The notes under the pieces: generated by a model | Database searches by the model: none | Seen by the model: only the letters and a program-made list of their open reading frames with translations | What the model was told of the DNA's origin: nothing | Part shown: in pieces, positions 20,547 through 32,503 of the stretch | Layout of the letters: the number at the start of each line of letters is the position of its first letter | Position numbering within the stretch: position 1 is the stretch's first letter | Assembly (NCBI RefSeq): GCF_003363155.1 | Contig: NZ_QRBE01000012.1 | Span: forward strand, 90,138 to 154,137 | Source of the DNA: Dyella monticola | GTDB taxonomy: Bacteria; Pseudomonadota; Gammaproteobacteria; Xanthomonadales; Rhodanobacteraceae | Length of the DNA: 64,000 nt | Direction of reading: 5' to 3' | Made by a program: the position numbers and the translations under genes

Positions 20547-21419
20547 CTATAGCTTGCTGGCGACGTCGCGAACCACTTTGGCCAGCGCGGGATCTTGCAT
20601 TGCCATATGCATGGTGGCGCGAACCAGGCCGGCCTTATTGCCGCAATCGAAGCGGGTGCCCTCAAAGCGATAGGCAAGCACCTTGCCCTGCTCCATCAGC
20701 AACGCCTCGATGGCGTCGGTAAGCTGAATTTCCCCCCCCGCACCCGGCGTGGTTTGTTCGAGCAGTTCGAAGACGCGCGCTGGCAGCACATAGCGCCCGA
20801 CGACAGCCAGATTGGAGGGAGCGTCCGCCGGCTTGGGTTTTTCCACCATGAAGCGGATGCGCGCACTCCGCTCATCGACGGGTTCAGCGTCGACGATGCC
20901 ATATTTGTCGGTTTGATCGTGCGGCACTTCCTCCACCGCGATCACGCCAGCATGCTCGGCCTCGGCCAATTCGGCCATCTGGCGCAAGGCGCCTTTGCCG
21001 TTATTCCAGATCAGGTCATCGGGCAGCACCACGCCAAAAGGCTCATCGCCCACCACTGGCTTGGCGCAAAGGACGGCATGGCCAAGGCCCAATGCCTCAG
21101 GCTGAGTCACGAAGATGGCCCGCACATGGCGCGGCAGCGTGCCTTGGACCAGGGCGAGCAGATCGTCCTTGCCTTTCTCCTCCAGCTTGGCTTCCAGCTC
21201 ATAGGCCTTGTCGAAGTAATCGGCAATGGCGTGTTTGTAGCGGTTAGTGACGAATACGAGCGTATCGGCCCCTGCGTCCACGGCCTCGTCGACCGCATAT
21301 TGAATCAAGGGCTTGTCCAGAACCGGCAGCATTTCCTTGGCAACTACCTTGGTGGCCGGCAGAAAACGGGTACCAAGACCAGCTACGGGGAACACTACCT
21401 TGCGCAATGGCTTACTCAC
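20547..21419 (-). CDS. galU: UTP-glucose-1-phosphate uridylyltransferase
   Basis: Makes UDP-glucose from UTP and glucose-1-phosphate in the cytoplasm; the product feeds LPS, exopolysaccharide and the NdvB glucan synthase seen at the left edge. 290 residues, normal for GalU. The nucleotide-binding signature GLGTRFLPATK (near 14-24) and the sugar-site EKPKP are present. The start is GTG at 21419, with GGAG eight bases upstream, immediately after the CapD-like stop (21420), so the two are coupled. Last gene of the lapA-lapB-GT4-capD-galU operon. Confidence 0.96.
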   Translation of the reverse strand: MSKPLRKVVFPVAGLGTRFLPATKVVAKEMLPVLDKPLIQYAVDEAVDAGADTLVFVTNRYKHAIADYFDKAYELEAKLEEKGKDDLLALVQGTLPRHVRAIFVTQPEALGLGHAVLCAKPVVGDEPFGVVLPDDLIWNNGKGALRQMAELAEAEHAGVIAVEEVPHDQTDKYGIVDAEPVDERSARIRFMVEKPKPADAPSNLAVVGRYVLPARVFELLEQTTPGAGGEIQLTDAIEALLMEQGKVLAYRFEGTRFDCGNKAGLVRATMHMAMQDPALAKVVRDVASKL

Positions 21420-23315
21420 TCACTTCTCTCCAATGTCGTTACGGCGGAGCGGAATCACGTTGCTGGGCTGGGTCACGTCGCTCCAGCTGAAGGACGGGAG
21501 CAGACTGGATACACATTGACGCAGCCCATCCTCGTCGAAATTGCCCGCCGCTTCGGCGACCTTGGCCATCTGCGCCTGCAGCAATTCCCACGGCATCGGT
21601 CGATGCTGTGCAAGAAATATCTTGTTGTGTGTCGTGGCGCTGTAGTTTTCCAGTGGATGGAACAATTCCTCGAACAACTTCTCGCCTGAGCGCAGGCCGG
21701 TATACACGATGGGTATCTCGGTGCCGGGCTTCTTGCCGGCAAGCCGGATCATTTGTTCGGCCAGATCGCGAATTTTTACGGGCTCACCCATGTCCAGGGC
21801 GAAAATTTCCCCACCGTGGCCAAGCGCGGCCGCCTGCAAGATGAGCTGGGTGGCCTCTGGAATGGTCATGAAGTAACGCGAGATTTCAGGATGCGTCACG
21901 GTCAGCGGACCTCCCGCCTGAATCTGCTGACGGAACAACGGCACCACGGAACCGGCCGAATCCAGCACGTTGCCAAATCGCACCGTGATGAAGTGCGTGC
22001 TCGAATGCGCGTTGAGATTCTGGCACCAGATTTCCGCAATGCGCTTGCATGCACCCATCACGCTGGTGGGGTTGACGGCCTTGTCAGTGGAAATGAGTAC
22101 GAAGCATTCCACACCGACTTCGTTGGAAATATCCGCCACGGTGCGCGTAGCCAACACGTTGTTGCGCACCGCGGTGCGCAACTGTCCTTGCAACAAGGGC
22201 ACGTGCTTATAGGCCGCCGCGTGGAATACGACTTGCGGCCTGACTTCAGTGAACACGCGGCGCATAGCGACGCGATCACCGCAGTCGGCAAGCACGCTGT
22301 TGAGCAACAGCTCCGGATACGTCGCGCGCAATTCCTGCGAGATTTGGTACAGATTGTATTCGCACGACTCGACGATCGTGAGCGCATGCACGCCCAGTCG
22401 CGCTACCTGTCTGCACAATTCAGAGCCGATCGAACCGCCGCCGCCGGTAACCAGTACACGGCGCCCAGTGAGTGTTTCGCGGATCTTAGTCCAGTCCAGT
22501 TCGATCGCATCGCGACCGAGAAGATCCTCAATGGATACTTCCTTGATCTGATTGAACTGCGCGCGCCCTGCGACCACGTCTTCAAGCTTGGGCACAGTGC
22601 GATACGGCAGTCCGGTTCGATCGCATAATTCCACGACCTGCCGCATCTGCCGTGCGGTGGCTCCTGGCAGCGCGATCAGCAGCATCTGCACGGCCGCTTC
22701 CTTGGCGACATCCGGAAGTTGCTCCAGCGTACCGAGCACCGGTTTGCCATTGATGCGCGCACCACGCAGTGAGCGTCGATCGTCGACAAAGCCAACGACC
22801 ATGAAGCGACTATCGCGATGCAGATCGCGCGCCAGTGCCTCGCCCGCGCTATCGGCGCCTACGACCAGCACGCGCTGCGTCTTGGCGTTCATGAAAAGAT
22901 CGATGCGGCTGTCCTTCCAGAACCGGTAAGCAAGCCGCGGCGCGCCCAGGAATAAGGCGAGCACAAAGGGATAGAGCAGCAGGATCGAACGCGGTACACC
23001 ATCGAGGCGCCCGTACAGGAACAGAGCCACGCCAATCGCCACCGTGCCGACAATGGCGGCGCGCAGGATATTCCACAGATCAGGCAAGCTGGCGAAACGC
23101 CATACGCCCTTGTACAAACCGGTCCATGCGTAGACCAGGCCTTGTACCAGCAGCACAATCGGAAACTCATAGGACTCGAAGCTGATGACCAGCTTCGGAT
23201 CCAAGGCATAACGCAATTCTTTGGCCACCCACCAGGCGAGCGCCGTGATCAACAGATCGTGTGCGACCACTGCCGCCCGTGGATGTACTGTGCCGACCCA
23301 TTTACGTATGGTCAT
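21420..23315 (-). CDS. CapD/FlaA1-like membrane nucleotide-sugar dehydratase/epimerase
   Basis: 631 residues: four N-terminal membrane helices (about 15-125), a first Rossmann-like region (VLVVGADSAGEALARDL near 140), then an SDR extended domain with TGGGGSIGSELCRQ near 290 and a downstream dehydratase motif (STDKAVNPTSVMGACKR; the usual Y-x-x-x-K is replaced, as in CapD/FlaA1 inverting 4,6-dehydratases). Such proteins convert UDP-GlcNAc for surface-glycan synthesis. The ATG at 23315 (AAGG eight bases before) is chosen over a TTG nine codons upstream; it overlaps the GT4 gene end by 14 bases. Confidence 0.9.
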   Translation of the reverse strand: MTIRKWVGTVHPRAAVVAHDLLITALAWWVAKELRYALDPKLVISFESYEFPIVLLVQGLVYAWTGLYKGVWRFASLPDLWNILRAAIVGTVAIGVALFLYGRLDGVPRSILLLYPFVLALFLGAPRLAYRFWKDSRIDLFMNAKTQRVLVVGADSAGEALARDLHRDSRFMVVGFVDDRRSLRGARINGKPVLGTLEQLPDVAKEAAVQMLLIALPGATARQMRQVVELCDRTGLPYRTVPKLEDVVAGRAQFNQIKEVSIEDLLGRDAIELDWTKIRETLTGRRVLVTGGGGSIGSELCRQVARLGVHALTIVESCEYNLYQISQELRATYPELLLNSVLADCGDRVAMRRVFTEVRPQVVFHAAAYKHVPLLQGQLRTAVRNNVLATRTVADISNEVGVECFVLISTDKAVNPTSVMGACKRIAEIWCQNLNAHSSTHFITVRFGNVLDSAGSVVPLFRQQIQAGGPLTVTHPEISRYFMTIPEATQLILQAAALGHGGEIFALDMGEPVKIRDLAEQMIRLAGKKPGTEIPIVYTGLRSGEKLFEELFHPLENYSATTHNKIFLAQHRPMPWELLQAQMAKVAEAAGNFDEDGLRQCVSSLLPSFSWSDVTQPSNVIPLRRNDIGEK

Positions 23316-24348
23316 AGCGAACCTTGTATCGATCTCGCTCAATCAAGCGGCGCTTGGCCCCAAGCCAGACGGCCGCCGCAACGGCATAAGTGACGATGCA
23401 GGCCAGGAGCCCCATCCCTGGTTTTTCGAATGCCCACGCAGCCAGTGGCGCCGCAATCAGCAGATTCCACCCCAGATAACACGCTGCACTCACCGCATGC
23501 GTATGGCCCCTGCGCACGATCCATTGATACAGATGTTCGCGATGCGCAGTGTACCAGCGCCGCCCTCCCAGGATACGGACCAGCAGGGTAAGGCTGGCAT
23601 CCGTCACGAAAGCTGAACTGAGGATCAGGGCCGGCCATACCAGCGGCCAGTCCAGGCGCCACAGCATCGCGGTAAGCGCAAAAAGCAGTAGACCGATGCT
23701 GCCACTGCCCACATCGCCCATGAAAATGCGGGCCGGCGAGCGGTTGTAGCACCAAAAGCCCAGGCATGCGGCCGCCACGCACGCGGACGCAGCGGCGAAG
23801 GCCGGCTGGCCGGCTGCCCATCCAAGCACGGCAACGCCGCAGGCGACGAAAAGACCCTGCTGCGCGAGCAAGCCGTCGATGCCATCCATGAAATTGTGCA
23901 AGTTGACGCTCCACGCTCCGCCCACTATCCACAGCGGCAGCCAAAGCCAACTCATACCGCCGTAGAACAACGCCAGAGCAAATAAGGCGACTGCCAGTAT
24001 TTGCACTCCCAAGCGTGGAAGCACCGGCAAGGAATTGTGATCGTCCCACCAGCCGATCAAAGCAATCATCGCCACCGCGATAAGCAGCGTGATCACGGTG
24101 TGAAGCGGCCATATCGACGGTGCCTTAAGCAGACATATGGGCATGGTCAGCAACACGGCCACAACGATGCCGATTCCGCCACCGCGTGGGGTCGCAATCG
24201 TGTGCGAGCGCCGCTGACCTGGTTGATCGAGCATGCCACGGCGATGTGCATAGGCGATGGCCGCGCGCACAACTCCCAGCGCAATCACAAAAGCACAGAG
24301 CACGGTACAGGTGATCAAGGCGAGATGAGCCACGACCACCTCACTCAT
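23302..24348 (-). CDS. MraY/WecA-like undecaprenyl-phosphate glycosyltransferase (GT4)
   Basis: 348-residue polytopic membrane protein of the polyprenyl-phosphate N-acetylhexosaminyl-1-phosphate transferase family, which starts lipid-linked glycan assembly. Visible motifs: GWWDDH near 100, NFMDGIDGL near 155, the Mg-site MGDVGSGSIG near 215, and the C-terminal cytosolic HREHLYQ near 275. The ATG at 24348 overlaps the lapB stop by eight bases; an ATG four codons upstream is less likely. With the CapD-like gene it forms an O-antigen/common-antigen initiation module. Confidence 0.92.
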   Translation of the reverse strand: MSEVVVAHLALITCTVLCAFVIALGVVRAAIAYAHRRGMLDQPGQRRSHTIATPRGGGIGIVVAVLLTMPICLLKAPSIWPLHTVITLLIAVAMIALIGWWDDHNSLPVLPRLGVQILAVALFALALFYGGMSWLWLPLWIVGGAWSVNLHNFMDGIDGLLAQQGLFVACGVAVLGWAAGQPAFAAASACVAAACLGFWCYNRSPARIFMGDVGSGSIGLLLFALTAMLWRLDWPLVWPALILSSAFVTDASLTLLVRILGGRRWYTAHREHLYQWIVRRGHTHAVSAACYLGWNLLIAAPLAAWAFEKPGMGLLACIVTYAVAAAVWLGAKRRLIERDRYKVRYDHT

Positions 24349-25516
24349 TGGCCACCCCATGAATCGGCCTGATCGTGCTCCAACCCTTACAGCTCGGGCA
24401 TTGCCAGTGATGGGCCTTGGTGCCGAAGCCGCAGTGGCTGCAGCGATACATCGCCTGGCCCTCCAGCAATTTGCGGGTGAGATCGCGCAGAATCAGAAAA
24501 TTTTCCCTCGCCTCACCTTCGATCTTGTCCATGGTGGCATCGATCAAGGCCATCAGCCCACGTACCGAGGGACGCTGGCGCAATTGCGAAGTGAGGAAGT
24601 CGATGGCAGGTTTTTCACCGTCGCGCTGTTGGTACAGATGCGTCAACGCGAGCACGGGTGAAACGCCGTGATAGCGGGCGAGAATATCGCGCAGGAAGCG
24701 CTCAGCACGCTCCATCTGTCCGGAACGCGCATAACTGTCGAGCAAGGGTGGAAGAATTTCCGGCACAAACGCAATATCCGCTTCTACCGCGCGCTCGTAC
24801 GCATCGACGGCTTCGGCATGTTGCCCCTCTTCGGCATGCAACCGTCCGATGAGCATGAAAGCGCGCACGCAATCAGGCTGGGACGTAAATGCCTGTTGCA
24901 AGTACTCGCGTGCGTCGGCGCGTGCACCATGTTGGCGTGACTGCTCAGCGAGCTCGCAATAGAACTGAGCAATGGTGGTGGCTTCTTCTTCGCCCGTCAT
25001 CGTTTCCAGGCGCCGGGCATGTTCGATCGCTTTATGCCAGTCGCGCTCGTGCTGATAGATCGCAATGAGATGGCGCAAGGCGGACGGAGCATGCGCATTC
25101 ATCGCCACCAGATCGGAGAACAAGGCTTCGGCACGGTCGAGCAGACCGGCGCGCATATAGTCCTCGCCGAGCTCGAGCAGCGCCACGGTCTTCATGCCTT
25201 CGGAAAGGCCCGGCCTGGACACCAGGTGCTGATGTAGACGGATAGCACGATCCACTTCGCCACGACGCCGAAAAAGGTTGCCTAATGCTAAGTGCGTTTC
25301 GACGGTGTCCCGGTTGTATTCGGCCAGTTTAAGGAAGACCTCGATCGCCTTGTCCTGCTCTTCGTTGAGCAGGTAGTTCAGGCCACGGAAATAGTCGGAA
25401 GACAATTCACTGACTTGCGCGCCAGAGCGACGCACACCGGCGCGCCGAGCCGTCCACCAGCCGCTTAGGAAAGCCGCCGGTATGAGCAGTGCCAGCAGCG
25501 AATAGAAGATGCTCAT
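24341..25516 (-). CDS. lapB: LPS assembly regulator LapB (YciM)
   Basis: 391 residues (E. coli LapB is 389): an N-terminal membrane anchor (1-20), TPR repeats through about 40-340, and a C-terminal rubredoxin-like zinc ribbon with two CxxC pairs (YRCSHCG and WQCPSCKGW). LapB directs FtsH to degrade LpxC and so sets LPS synthesis rate. The start is the ATG at 25516, which overlaps the lapA stop as ATGA. Its place ahead of glycan-initiating genes links LPS control with surface glycan synthesis. Confidence 0.95.
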   Translation of the reverse strand: MSIFYSLLALLIPAAFLSGWWTARRAGVRRSGAQVSELSSDYFRGLNYLLNEEQDKAIEVFLKLAEYNRDTVETHLALGNLFRRRGEVDRAIRLHQHLVSRPGLSEGMKTVALLELGEDYMRAGLLDRAEALFSDLVAMNAHAPSALRHLIAIYQHERDWHKAIEHARRLETMTGEEEATTIAQFYCELAEQSRQHGARADAREYLQQAFTSQPDCVRAFMLIGRLHAEEGQHAEAVDAYERAVEADIAFVPEILPPLLDSYARSGQMERAERFLRDILARYHGVSPVLALTHLYQQRDGEKPAIDFLTSQLRQRPSVRGLMALIDATMDKIEGEARENFLILRDLTRKLLEGQAMYRCSHCGFGTKAHHWQCPSCKGWSTIRPIHGVANE

Positions 25517-25776
25517 GGTGCTTTGGGTGCCTTGGCATCGCGCGTTTTTACCGCACGCCGTCGTTCGCGACGATGCCGCGTCGTAACGCCGAGCCATGCC
25601 GTGAGGCCGCCAAGGATCCACCCCAGCGCCAGCACGGCCAAGAGAGCGGCGCCCTTCGGTACTTGGATGCGTACGAACGCGAGGTCGTACCCAACGAGGT
25701 CCGCATTGAGCGCCCCCAGGATCACTCCCCCGGCGATGAACAGTAGCAATAGCAACAGGACGATCAATCGCATCAT
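25513..25776 (-). CDS. lapA: LapA (YciS) inner-membrane protein
   Basis: 87 residues, two membrane helices (about 3-25 and 42-65) and a basic C-terminal tail, as in LapA/YciS. LapA pairs with LapB at the inner membrane. It is the first gene of the envelope operon and is separated from ihfB by the terminator at 25871-25908. Either of the two initial Met codons could be used. Confidence 0.92.
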   Translation of the reverse strand: MMRLIVLLLLLLFIAGGVILGALNADLVGYDLAFVRIQVPKGAALLAVLALGWILGGLTAWLGVTTRHRRERRRAVKTRDAKAPKAP

Positions 25777-25870
25777 GCGACTTTACCTGATTGGCTTAAC
25801 AGCTCACAGAGGAATGTGAAGGCGGGATTCAGACACATTCGTCATTTTTTTGGACAATAACTCGTTGCCC

Positions 25871-25908
25871 AAAAAGAAAAGGCAGGATCGGCCCAAGGCC
25901 GCCTGCCT
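25871..25908 (-). terminator. Strong intrinsic terminator after ihfB
   Basis: Stem AGGCAGG / CCTGCCT extended by CGGCC / GGCCG around a three-base loop, followed on the minus strand by TTTTCTTTTT. It ends the rpsA-ihfB transcript before lapA. Confidence 0.9.
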
Positions 25909-25935
25909 GTCGGGATAAGCGTAAGGAAGAAGGAC

Positions 25936-26235
25936 TCAGCCAGCCTGCTGTTCCAGATGCATGTTGACGCGCTCGCGCAACTCCTTGCCCGGCTTGAAAT
26001 GCGGAACATGCTTACCCGGCAACGCGACCGCGTCGCCCGTTTTCGGGTTGCGGCCCATGCGCGGGGGCCGGTAATGCAGAGCAAAACTGCCGAAGCCACG
26101 TATTTCGATGCGCTCACCGGTGGCCAACGCCTGACTCATCTGCTCGATGACGTTCTTGACGGCCAGCTCGACGTCGCTAAACGCAAGATGGGTCTGACGC
26201 CTTGAGAGCGCCTCAATCAGCTCGGATTTGGTCAT
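25936..26235 (-). CDS. ihfB: Integration host factor beta subunit
   Basis: 99-residue HU/IHF-fold nucleoid protein; with IhfA it bends DNA at specific sites. The DNA-arm signature [15 protein letters not shown] (near 56-70) and [16 protein letters not shown] are typical of IHF-beta. Start at the ATG 26235 gives MTKSELIE as in relatives. It follows rpsA by 69 bases, the conserved rpsA-ihfB order of gammaproteobacteria. Confidence 0.97.
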   Translation of the reverse strand: MTKSELIEALSRRQTHLAFSDVELAVKNVIEQMSQALATGERIEIRGFGSFALHYRPPRMGRNPKTGDAVALPGKHVPHFKPGKELRERVNMHLEQQAG

Positions 26236-26304
26236 GGGTCCCCAATGTCCGTGACGGTGGAACGAATCGGGGCGGCGCAACACCGCCCCGATGCAGGCAC
26301 TACA

Positions 26305-27978
26305 TTACTCAGCTTTGTTGAGCTGCTCCTTGAGCAGCGCACCAAGCTTGGTCGTACCACCCGACGCGGACGAATATTCGGCCATGGCGTCTTGCAGCTC
26401 TTCCTCATCCTTGGCGCGGATCGAGAGCGACAACTGACGGCCCTTGCGATCCATACCGGTGAACTTGGCTTCCACCTTCTCGCCCACCTTCAGATGCTGC
26501 GTGGCATCGTCGATGCGCTCCTTGGCGATGTCGCTGGCGCGCAGGTAACCCTCGACGCCATCACCCAGATCGATTACGGCACCCTTGGCGTCCACTTCCT
26601 TCACCGTACCGGTGACAACCGCGCCACGCGGATGGACGGCCATGAAGTGACCGAACGGATCCTGCTCCATCTGCTTGATGCCGAGGGAGATGCGCTCGCG
26701 CTCCGGATCCACCGCCAGCACCACGGCTTCAATCTCGTCGCCCTTCTTGAAATTGCGCACGAGGTCTTCGCCGGAAGCCTGCCAGGAGATGTCGGACAGG
26801 TGCACGAGGCCATCGATACCGCCATCCAGGCCGATGAAGATGCCGAAGTCGGTGATCGACTTGATCTGGCCGGACACTTTGTCGTTCTTCTTGTGTGTGG
26901 CGGCGAACGCCTCCCACGGATTGGAACGCGTCTGCTTGATACCCAGCGAGATGCGGCGACGCTCTTCATCCACGTCCAACACCATCACTTCGGTTTCATC
27001 ACCGACCTGCACCACCTTGGCCGGGTTGACGTTCTTGTTGGTCCAATCCATTTCGGAAACGTGGACCAAGCCTTCCACACCCGGTTCGATCTCGACGAAG
27101 CAACCGTAATCGGTGACGTTGGAGACCTTGCCGAACAGACGGCTGCCAACCGGGTAACGACGCGCAATGGCGACCCACGGATCGTCGCCCAGCTGCTTCA
27201 GGCCCAGCGAGACGCGGTTGCGCTCGCGGTCGTACTTGAGCACGCGCACATCCAGCTCGTCGCCGACGTTGACCACTTCGGACGGGTGGCGCACGCGCTT
27301 CCATGCCATGTCGGTAATGTGCAGCAGACCGTCGATACCGCCCAGATCCACGAACGCGCCGTAGTCGGTAAGGTTCTTGACGGTGCCCTTCACCACTGCG
27401 CCTTCGGTCAGGCGCTCAAGCAGCTTCTCGCGCTCCTCGGAGAACTCGGTCTCGACGACGGCGCGGCGGCTGACAACGACGTTGTTGCGCTTGCGGTCCA
27501 GCTTGATGATCTTGAACTCAAGATCCTTGCCTTCCAGGTACACCGGATCGCGTACCGGACGCACGTCCACCAGCGAGCCGGGGAGGAACGCGCGAACATC
27601 CTTGATGTCGACGGTGAAACCGCCTTTGACCTTGCCGGAAATCTTGCCGACGATGGTCTCTTCCTTATCGAAGGCCTGCTCAAGGTCGTCCCATACCATG
27701 GAACGCTTGGCCTTCTCACGGGAGAGCTTCGTTTCGCCGAAGCCGTCTTCCAGTGCGTCGAGGGCTACCTTCACCTCGTCGCCAACGCGCACTTCCAACT
27801 CGCCGCCTTCGTTCTTGAACTGCTCGATCGGAACGATGCCTTCGCTCTTGAGGCCAGCGTTGATCACGACGACATCGTTGCGGATTTCCACCACGATACC
27901 GGTGACGATGGCACCCGGCTTCAGCTTAGAAATGGCCTGTTGGCTCTGTTCAAACAGCTCGGCAAAACTTTCAGTCAT
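26305..27978 (-). CDS. rpsA: 30S ribosomal protein S1
   Basis: 557 residues, the standard S1 length, with six S1 RNA-binding repeats (recurring motifs such as [18 protein letters not shown] and [19 protein letters not shown]). S1 brings mRNAs with weak Shine-Dalgarno sequences to the 30S subunit. The ATG at 27978 gives the conserved [12 protein letters not shown]; the upstream extension of the frame is not coding. It is co-oriented with ihfB and lies downstream of cmk, the usual cmk-rpsA-ihfB order. Confidence 0.98.
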   Translation of the reverse strand: MTESFAELFEQSQQAISKLKPGAIVTGIVVEIRNDVVVINAGLKSEGIVPIEQFKNEGGELEVRVGDEVKVALDALEDGFGETKLSREKAKRSMVWDDLEQAFDKEETIVGKISGKVKGGFTVDIKDVRAFLPGSLVDVRPVRDPVYLEGKDLEFKIIKLDRKRNNVVVSRRAVVETEFSEEREKLLERLTEGAVVKGTVKNLTDYGAFVDLGGIDGLLHITDMAWKRVRHPSEVVNVGDELDVRVLKYDRERNRVSLGLKQLGDDPWVAIARRYPVGSRLFGKVSNVTDYGCFVEIEPGVEGLVHVSEMDWTNKNVNPAKVVQVGDETEVMVLDVDEERRRISLGIKQTRSNPWEAFAATHKKNDKVSGQIKSITDFGIFIGLDGGIDGLVHLSDISWQASGEDLVRNFKKGDEIEAVVLAVDPERERISLGIKQMEQDPFGHFMAVHPRGAVVTGTVKEVDAKGAVIDLGDGVEGYLRASDIAKERIDDATQHLKVGEKVEAKFTGMDRKGRQLSLSIRAKDEEELQDAMAEYSSASGGTTKLGALLKEQLNKAE

Positions 27979-28099
27979 GTTGATTCCAAAAATAAGAAAG
28001 GCCCTCGACCCACTGCGCGCCGTCGGAGTAATTGCGCAGATGGACAGGCCCACCGGTTGTGGGTGGTCGGGATCGCTCCTTCACACCGTTGACCCAAAA

Positions 28100-28119
28100 C
28101 TTCATGCCGCGACATGAAG
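28100..28119 (-). terminator. Hairpin after cmk
   Basis: CTTCATG / CATGAAG stem with a six-base loop, 21 bases past the cmk stop, followed on the minus strand by TTTTGGG. It is a weak terminator or partial attenuator ahead of rpsA. Confidence 0.45.
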
Positions 28120-28140
28120 CGCCAATACCGCCGCAACCCT

Positions 28141-28821
28141 TTACGGAATCACGACGGCCAATACCTTAGCGACCACATCCTCGATCCCCATGCCGGTGGT
28201 ATCCACCAACACCGCATCGCGGGCGGGTTTGAGCGGCGCTACGGCTCGCGATGCATCGCGGGCGTCACGCGCCTCAATTTCGCTCTGAAGAGATGTAAGT
28301 GTAACGCTCAGCCCCTTTTCCTTCAACTGCTTATAGCGTCTTTTGGCCCTTTCGGCGGCGCTGGCGGTCAGGAAAACCTTGTAGGGCGCATCGGGAAAGA
28401 TCACCGTACCCATGTCGCGCCCGTCCGCTACCAGGCCAGGGGCTTTACGGAAACCGAGCTGTAGATCGACCAGCGCCTTGCGCACCGAGGGAATCGCGGC
28501 AATGGCCGAGGCGGCGGCGCCCGCGGTCTCGGTGCGCAGTTCGTCCGTGGCATCGTGTCCATTGACGATGACGCGCGTTTCGCCATCATGTGGCACCGCA
28601 CGAAACTGGATCTTGGTCGTTTCCGCGCAGCGAGTCACCGCTTCGGCATCGGACAGGTCAAGTCCGGCCATACCGGCGGCGTAGCCCACTGCCCGATATA
28701 GCGCCCCGGAGTCCAGCAGCCGCCAGCCCAGACGCTCTGCGACCAGACGGCTAATCGTGCCTTTGCCCGATCCGGAGGGTCCGTCGATGGTCAGTACGGG
28801 GACGGACGGGCGTGAAGTCAT
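28141..28821 (-). CDS. cmk: Cytidylate kinase
   Basis: 226 residues; phosphorylates CMP and dCMP with ATP. The P-loop GPSGSGKGT is near residues 14-22, the CMP-specific insert follows, and the [12 protein letters not shown] stretch near 134 is diagnostic of bacterial Cmk. Normal length. Located upstream of rpsA as in most gammaproteobacteria. Confidence 0.97.
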   Translation of the reverse strand: MTSRPSVPVLTIDGPSGSGKGTISRLVAERLGWRLLDSGALYRAVGYAAGMAGLDLSDAEAVTRCAETTKIQFRAVPHDGETRVIVNGHDATDELRTETAGAAASAIAAIPSVRKALVDLQLGFRKAPGLVADGRDMGTVIFPDAPYKVFLTASAAERAKRRYKQLKEKGLSVTLTSLQSEIEARDARDASRAVAPLKPARDAVLVDTTGMGIEDVVAKVLAVVIP

Positions 28822-28929
28822 GGAGGGACCTTATGGCACGGGAAGTGCTTAGCTTAACGTGTTTAAGGGGGTCACCCACCCATGTTTACCGGCACTACCT
28901 CGACCGTATCAGGCTATCAGCCGTCGTCC

Positions 28930-29190
28930 ATGAACGAGCTCCACAGCCAATTCCACCAAGCCGCCAACGACGTGAGGCAGCGCAAGGAACGACCCGACAA
29001 CGACACGCTGCTTGCGCTTTATGGGCTCTACAAGCAGGCCCTCGAAGGCGACGTGCACGACTGCGAGCCCACCAGCTTTTTCGATTTCATCGGCACCGCC
29101 AAACAGGAAGCCTGGGCACGCCTCAAAGGCGTACCGCAAGAGGAAGCCATGCGTCAGTACATAGCGCTGGTACGACAATTGCTCGACTGA
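28930..29190 (+). CDS. Acyl-CoA-binding protein
   Basis: 86 residues forming the four-helix ACBP fold; the ligand-site stretch LLALYGLYKQALEGDV (near 28-43) and KQEAWARLKG (near 57-66) match the family. It binds long-chain acyl-CoA thioesters in the cytoplasm. The ATG at 28930 gives the family's normal length and N-terminus; an ATG at 28882 would add 16 residues and has a G-rich stretch upstream, so the start is not certain. It precedes the dienoyl-CoA reductase gene, fitting a fatty-acid role. Confidence 0.9.
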   Translation: MNELHSQFHQAANDVRQRKERPDNDTLLALYGLYKQALEGDVHDCEPTSFFDFIGTAKQEAWARLKGVPQEEAMRQYIALVRQLLD

Positions 29191-31296
<2,106 letters not shown>

Positions 31297-31457
31297 CAAA
31301 GCTCGCTAAGTGATTCATCGGGGAGAGAAAGGAAGCGCCCCGCTAGCGACGCGTCGGTATTGGCTCTGGGGAGGGATGCCGAAATACCGCGGGGGTAGCG
31401 TCGCTGCGGGGCGAGGGTCAACGGCACTCGGGGGGAGGGGGTCAGTGCCGCGACGGA

Positions 31458-31472
31458 GATCATATTATGATC
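31458..31472. promoter_or_regulatory. Possible LysR-type operator
   Basis: Inverted repeat GATCATA-T-TATGATC, 56 bases before the LysR start. It contains a T-N11-A pattern as used by LysR regulators, so autoregulation is plausible. The 31297-31527 gap otherwise shows only a G-rich stretch and an AT-rich tract. Confidence 0.5.
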
Positions 31473-31527
31473 GACGCGATACAGAATCAAATATATATTT
31501 AGACCACCATTTATTCGAAAGTCATAT

Positions 31528-32439
31528 ATGTTTGATTTTCGCCAGCTGCGCTATTTCATCGCCGTCGCGGAAGAATTGAGCTTCACGCGCGCCGCTCAGC
31601 GACTCCATCTTTCGCAGCCGCCTCTGTCCCAACAGATCCAGGCACTGGAACAGGAGTTGGGCGTACGCCTGCTGGAGCGCGATAAGCGCAACGTCATGCT
31701 CACCCCGCCAGGCCGCCTGTTTCTTGAGCAGGCGCGACGGATCCTGGTCATGGCCGACGAAGCCCGCACCCAGGTGGCTGAAGCAGCCGCCGGCTTCAGC
31801 GGTCATTTGAAGCTCGCCTACACCGTTTCGGTGTCTTTCCATCCTGCCCTGCCCCAGACACTGATCAAACTTGGGCAGAACGCGCCGAACGTGCGGGTGT
31901 GGCTAAGCGAGATGTATACAGAACCGCAGTTCTCGGCCATCCGCAACGGTCAGATCGACGTGGGCTTCGTGCGTGACGTGGCCAGCCACGAGGACGATGC
32001 CCGCGCCCTGAGGTTTGATGTCATCGATCGCGAACCCTTATTGCTCGCCCTGCCCGAGGGCCACCGCCTGGCTGGCCGGCAAAGTGTGGACATGTCGGAG
32101 ATTGCCGGCGATCCGTTTGTGGTTCAGCCACGCGAGTTGGCCGCCACACTCTATGATCGGCTGACGCGTCTGGCCGCCAAGGCAGGCTTCAACCCCGTCA
32201 TCCGTCAACAAGCCCAGCAGATCAACGGCCTGATCGCCCTGGTGGCCGCCCGCATCGGCCTCGCCCTCGTGCCCGCCAGCATGCGGGCAGTGAAGTTACC
32301 CGGCGTAAGCTATGTGCCATTGGCCGATCCGGACGCCTACCTGCTCTTGGCTGTTGCCAGCAGGGCTCAAAACCCTTCGCCGGTGGTGCAACAGTTCCTG
32401 GAAATCGTCGCTGACGCCAAAGCGGCGCTAGGCTTGTGA
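31528..32439 (+). CDS. LysR-family transcriptional regulator
   Basis: 303 residues. An N-terminal winged helix-turn-helix (FRQLRYFIAVAEELSFTRAA... SQPPLSQQIQALE, residues 4-45) is followed by a periplasmic-binding-protein-like effector domain. The sequence is closest in style to the BenM/CatM group that controls aromatic degradation, but no such genes are adjacent. It stands downstream of fadH on the same strand with its own upstream palindrome. The rpmJ promoter overlaps its stop codon. Confidence 0.92.
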   Translation: MFDFRQLRYFIAVAEELSFTRAAQRLHLSQPPLSQQIQALEQELGVRLLERDKRNVMLTPPGRLFLEQARRILVMADEARTQVAEAAAGFSGHLKLAYTVSVSFHPALPQTLIKLGQNAPNVRVWLSEMYTEPQFSAIRNGQIDVGFVRDVASHEDDARALRFDVIDREPLLLALPEGHRLAGRQSVDMSEIAGDPFVVQPRELAATLYDRLTRLAAKAGFNPVIRQQAQQINGLIALVAARIGLALVPASMRAVKLPGVSYVPLADPDAYLLLAVASRAQNPSPVVQQFLEIVADAKAALGL

Positions 32440-32462
32440 TAAGTGGTTCAAATCGTTATACT
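32434..32462 (+). promoter_or_regulatory. Predicted sigma-70 promoter of rpmJ
   Basis: TTGTGA, 17-base spacer, TATACT (5 of 6). The -35 box includes the LysR stop codon; the -10 box ends 41 bases before the GTG start. Confidence 0.75.
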
Positions 32463-32503
32463 TGCTTGCTTACGTTGATCCATTTCGTCCTTAGGAGCCT
32501 GCC

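Noticed and set aside
26245..28092. 615-codon plus-strand frame opposite rpsA
   Set aside because: Antisense shadow of rpsA; the S1 protein on the minus strand is certain.
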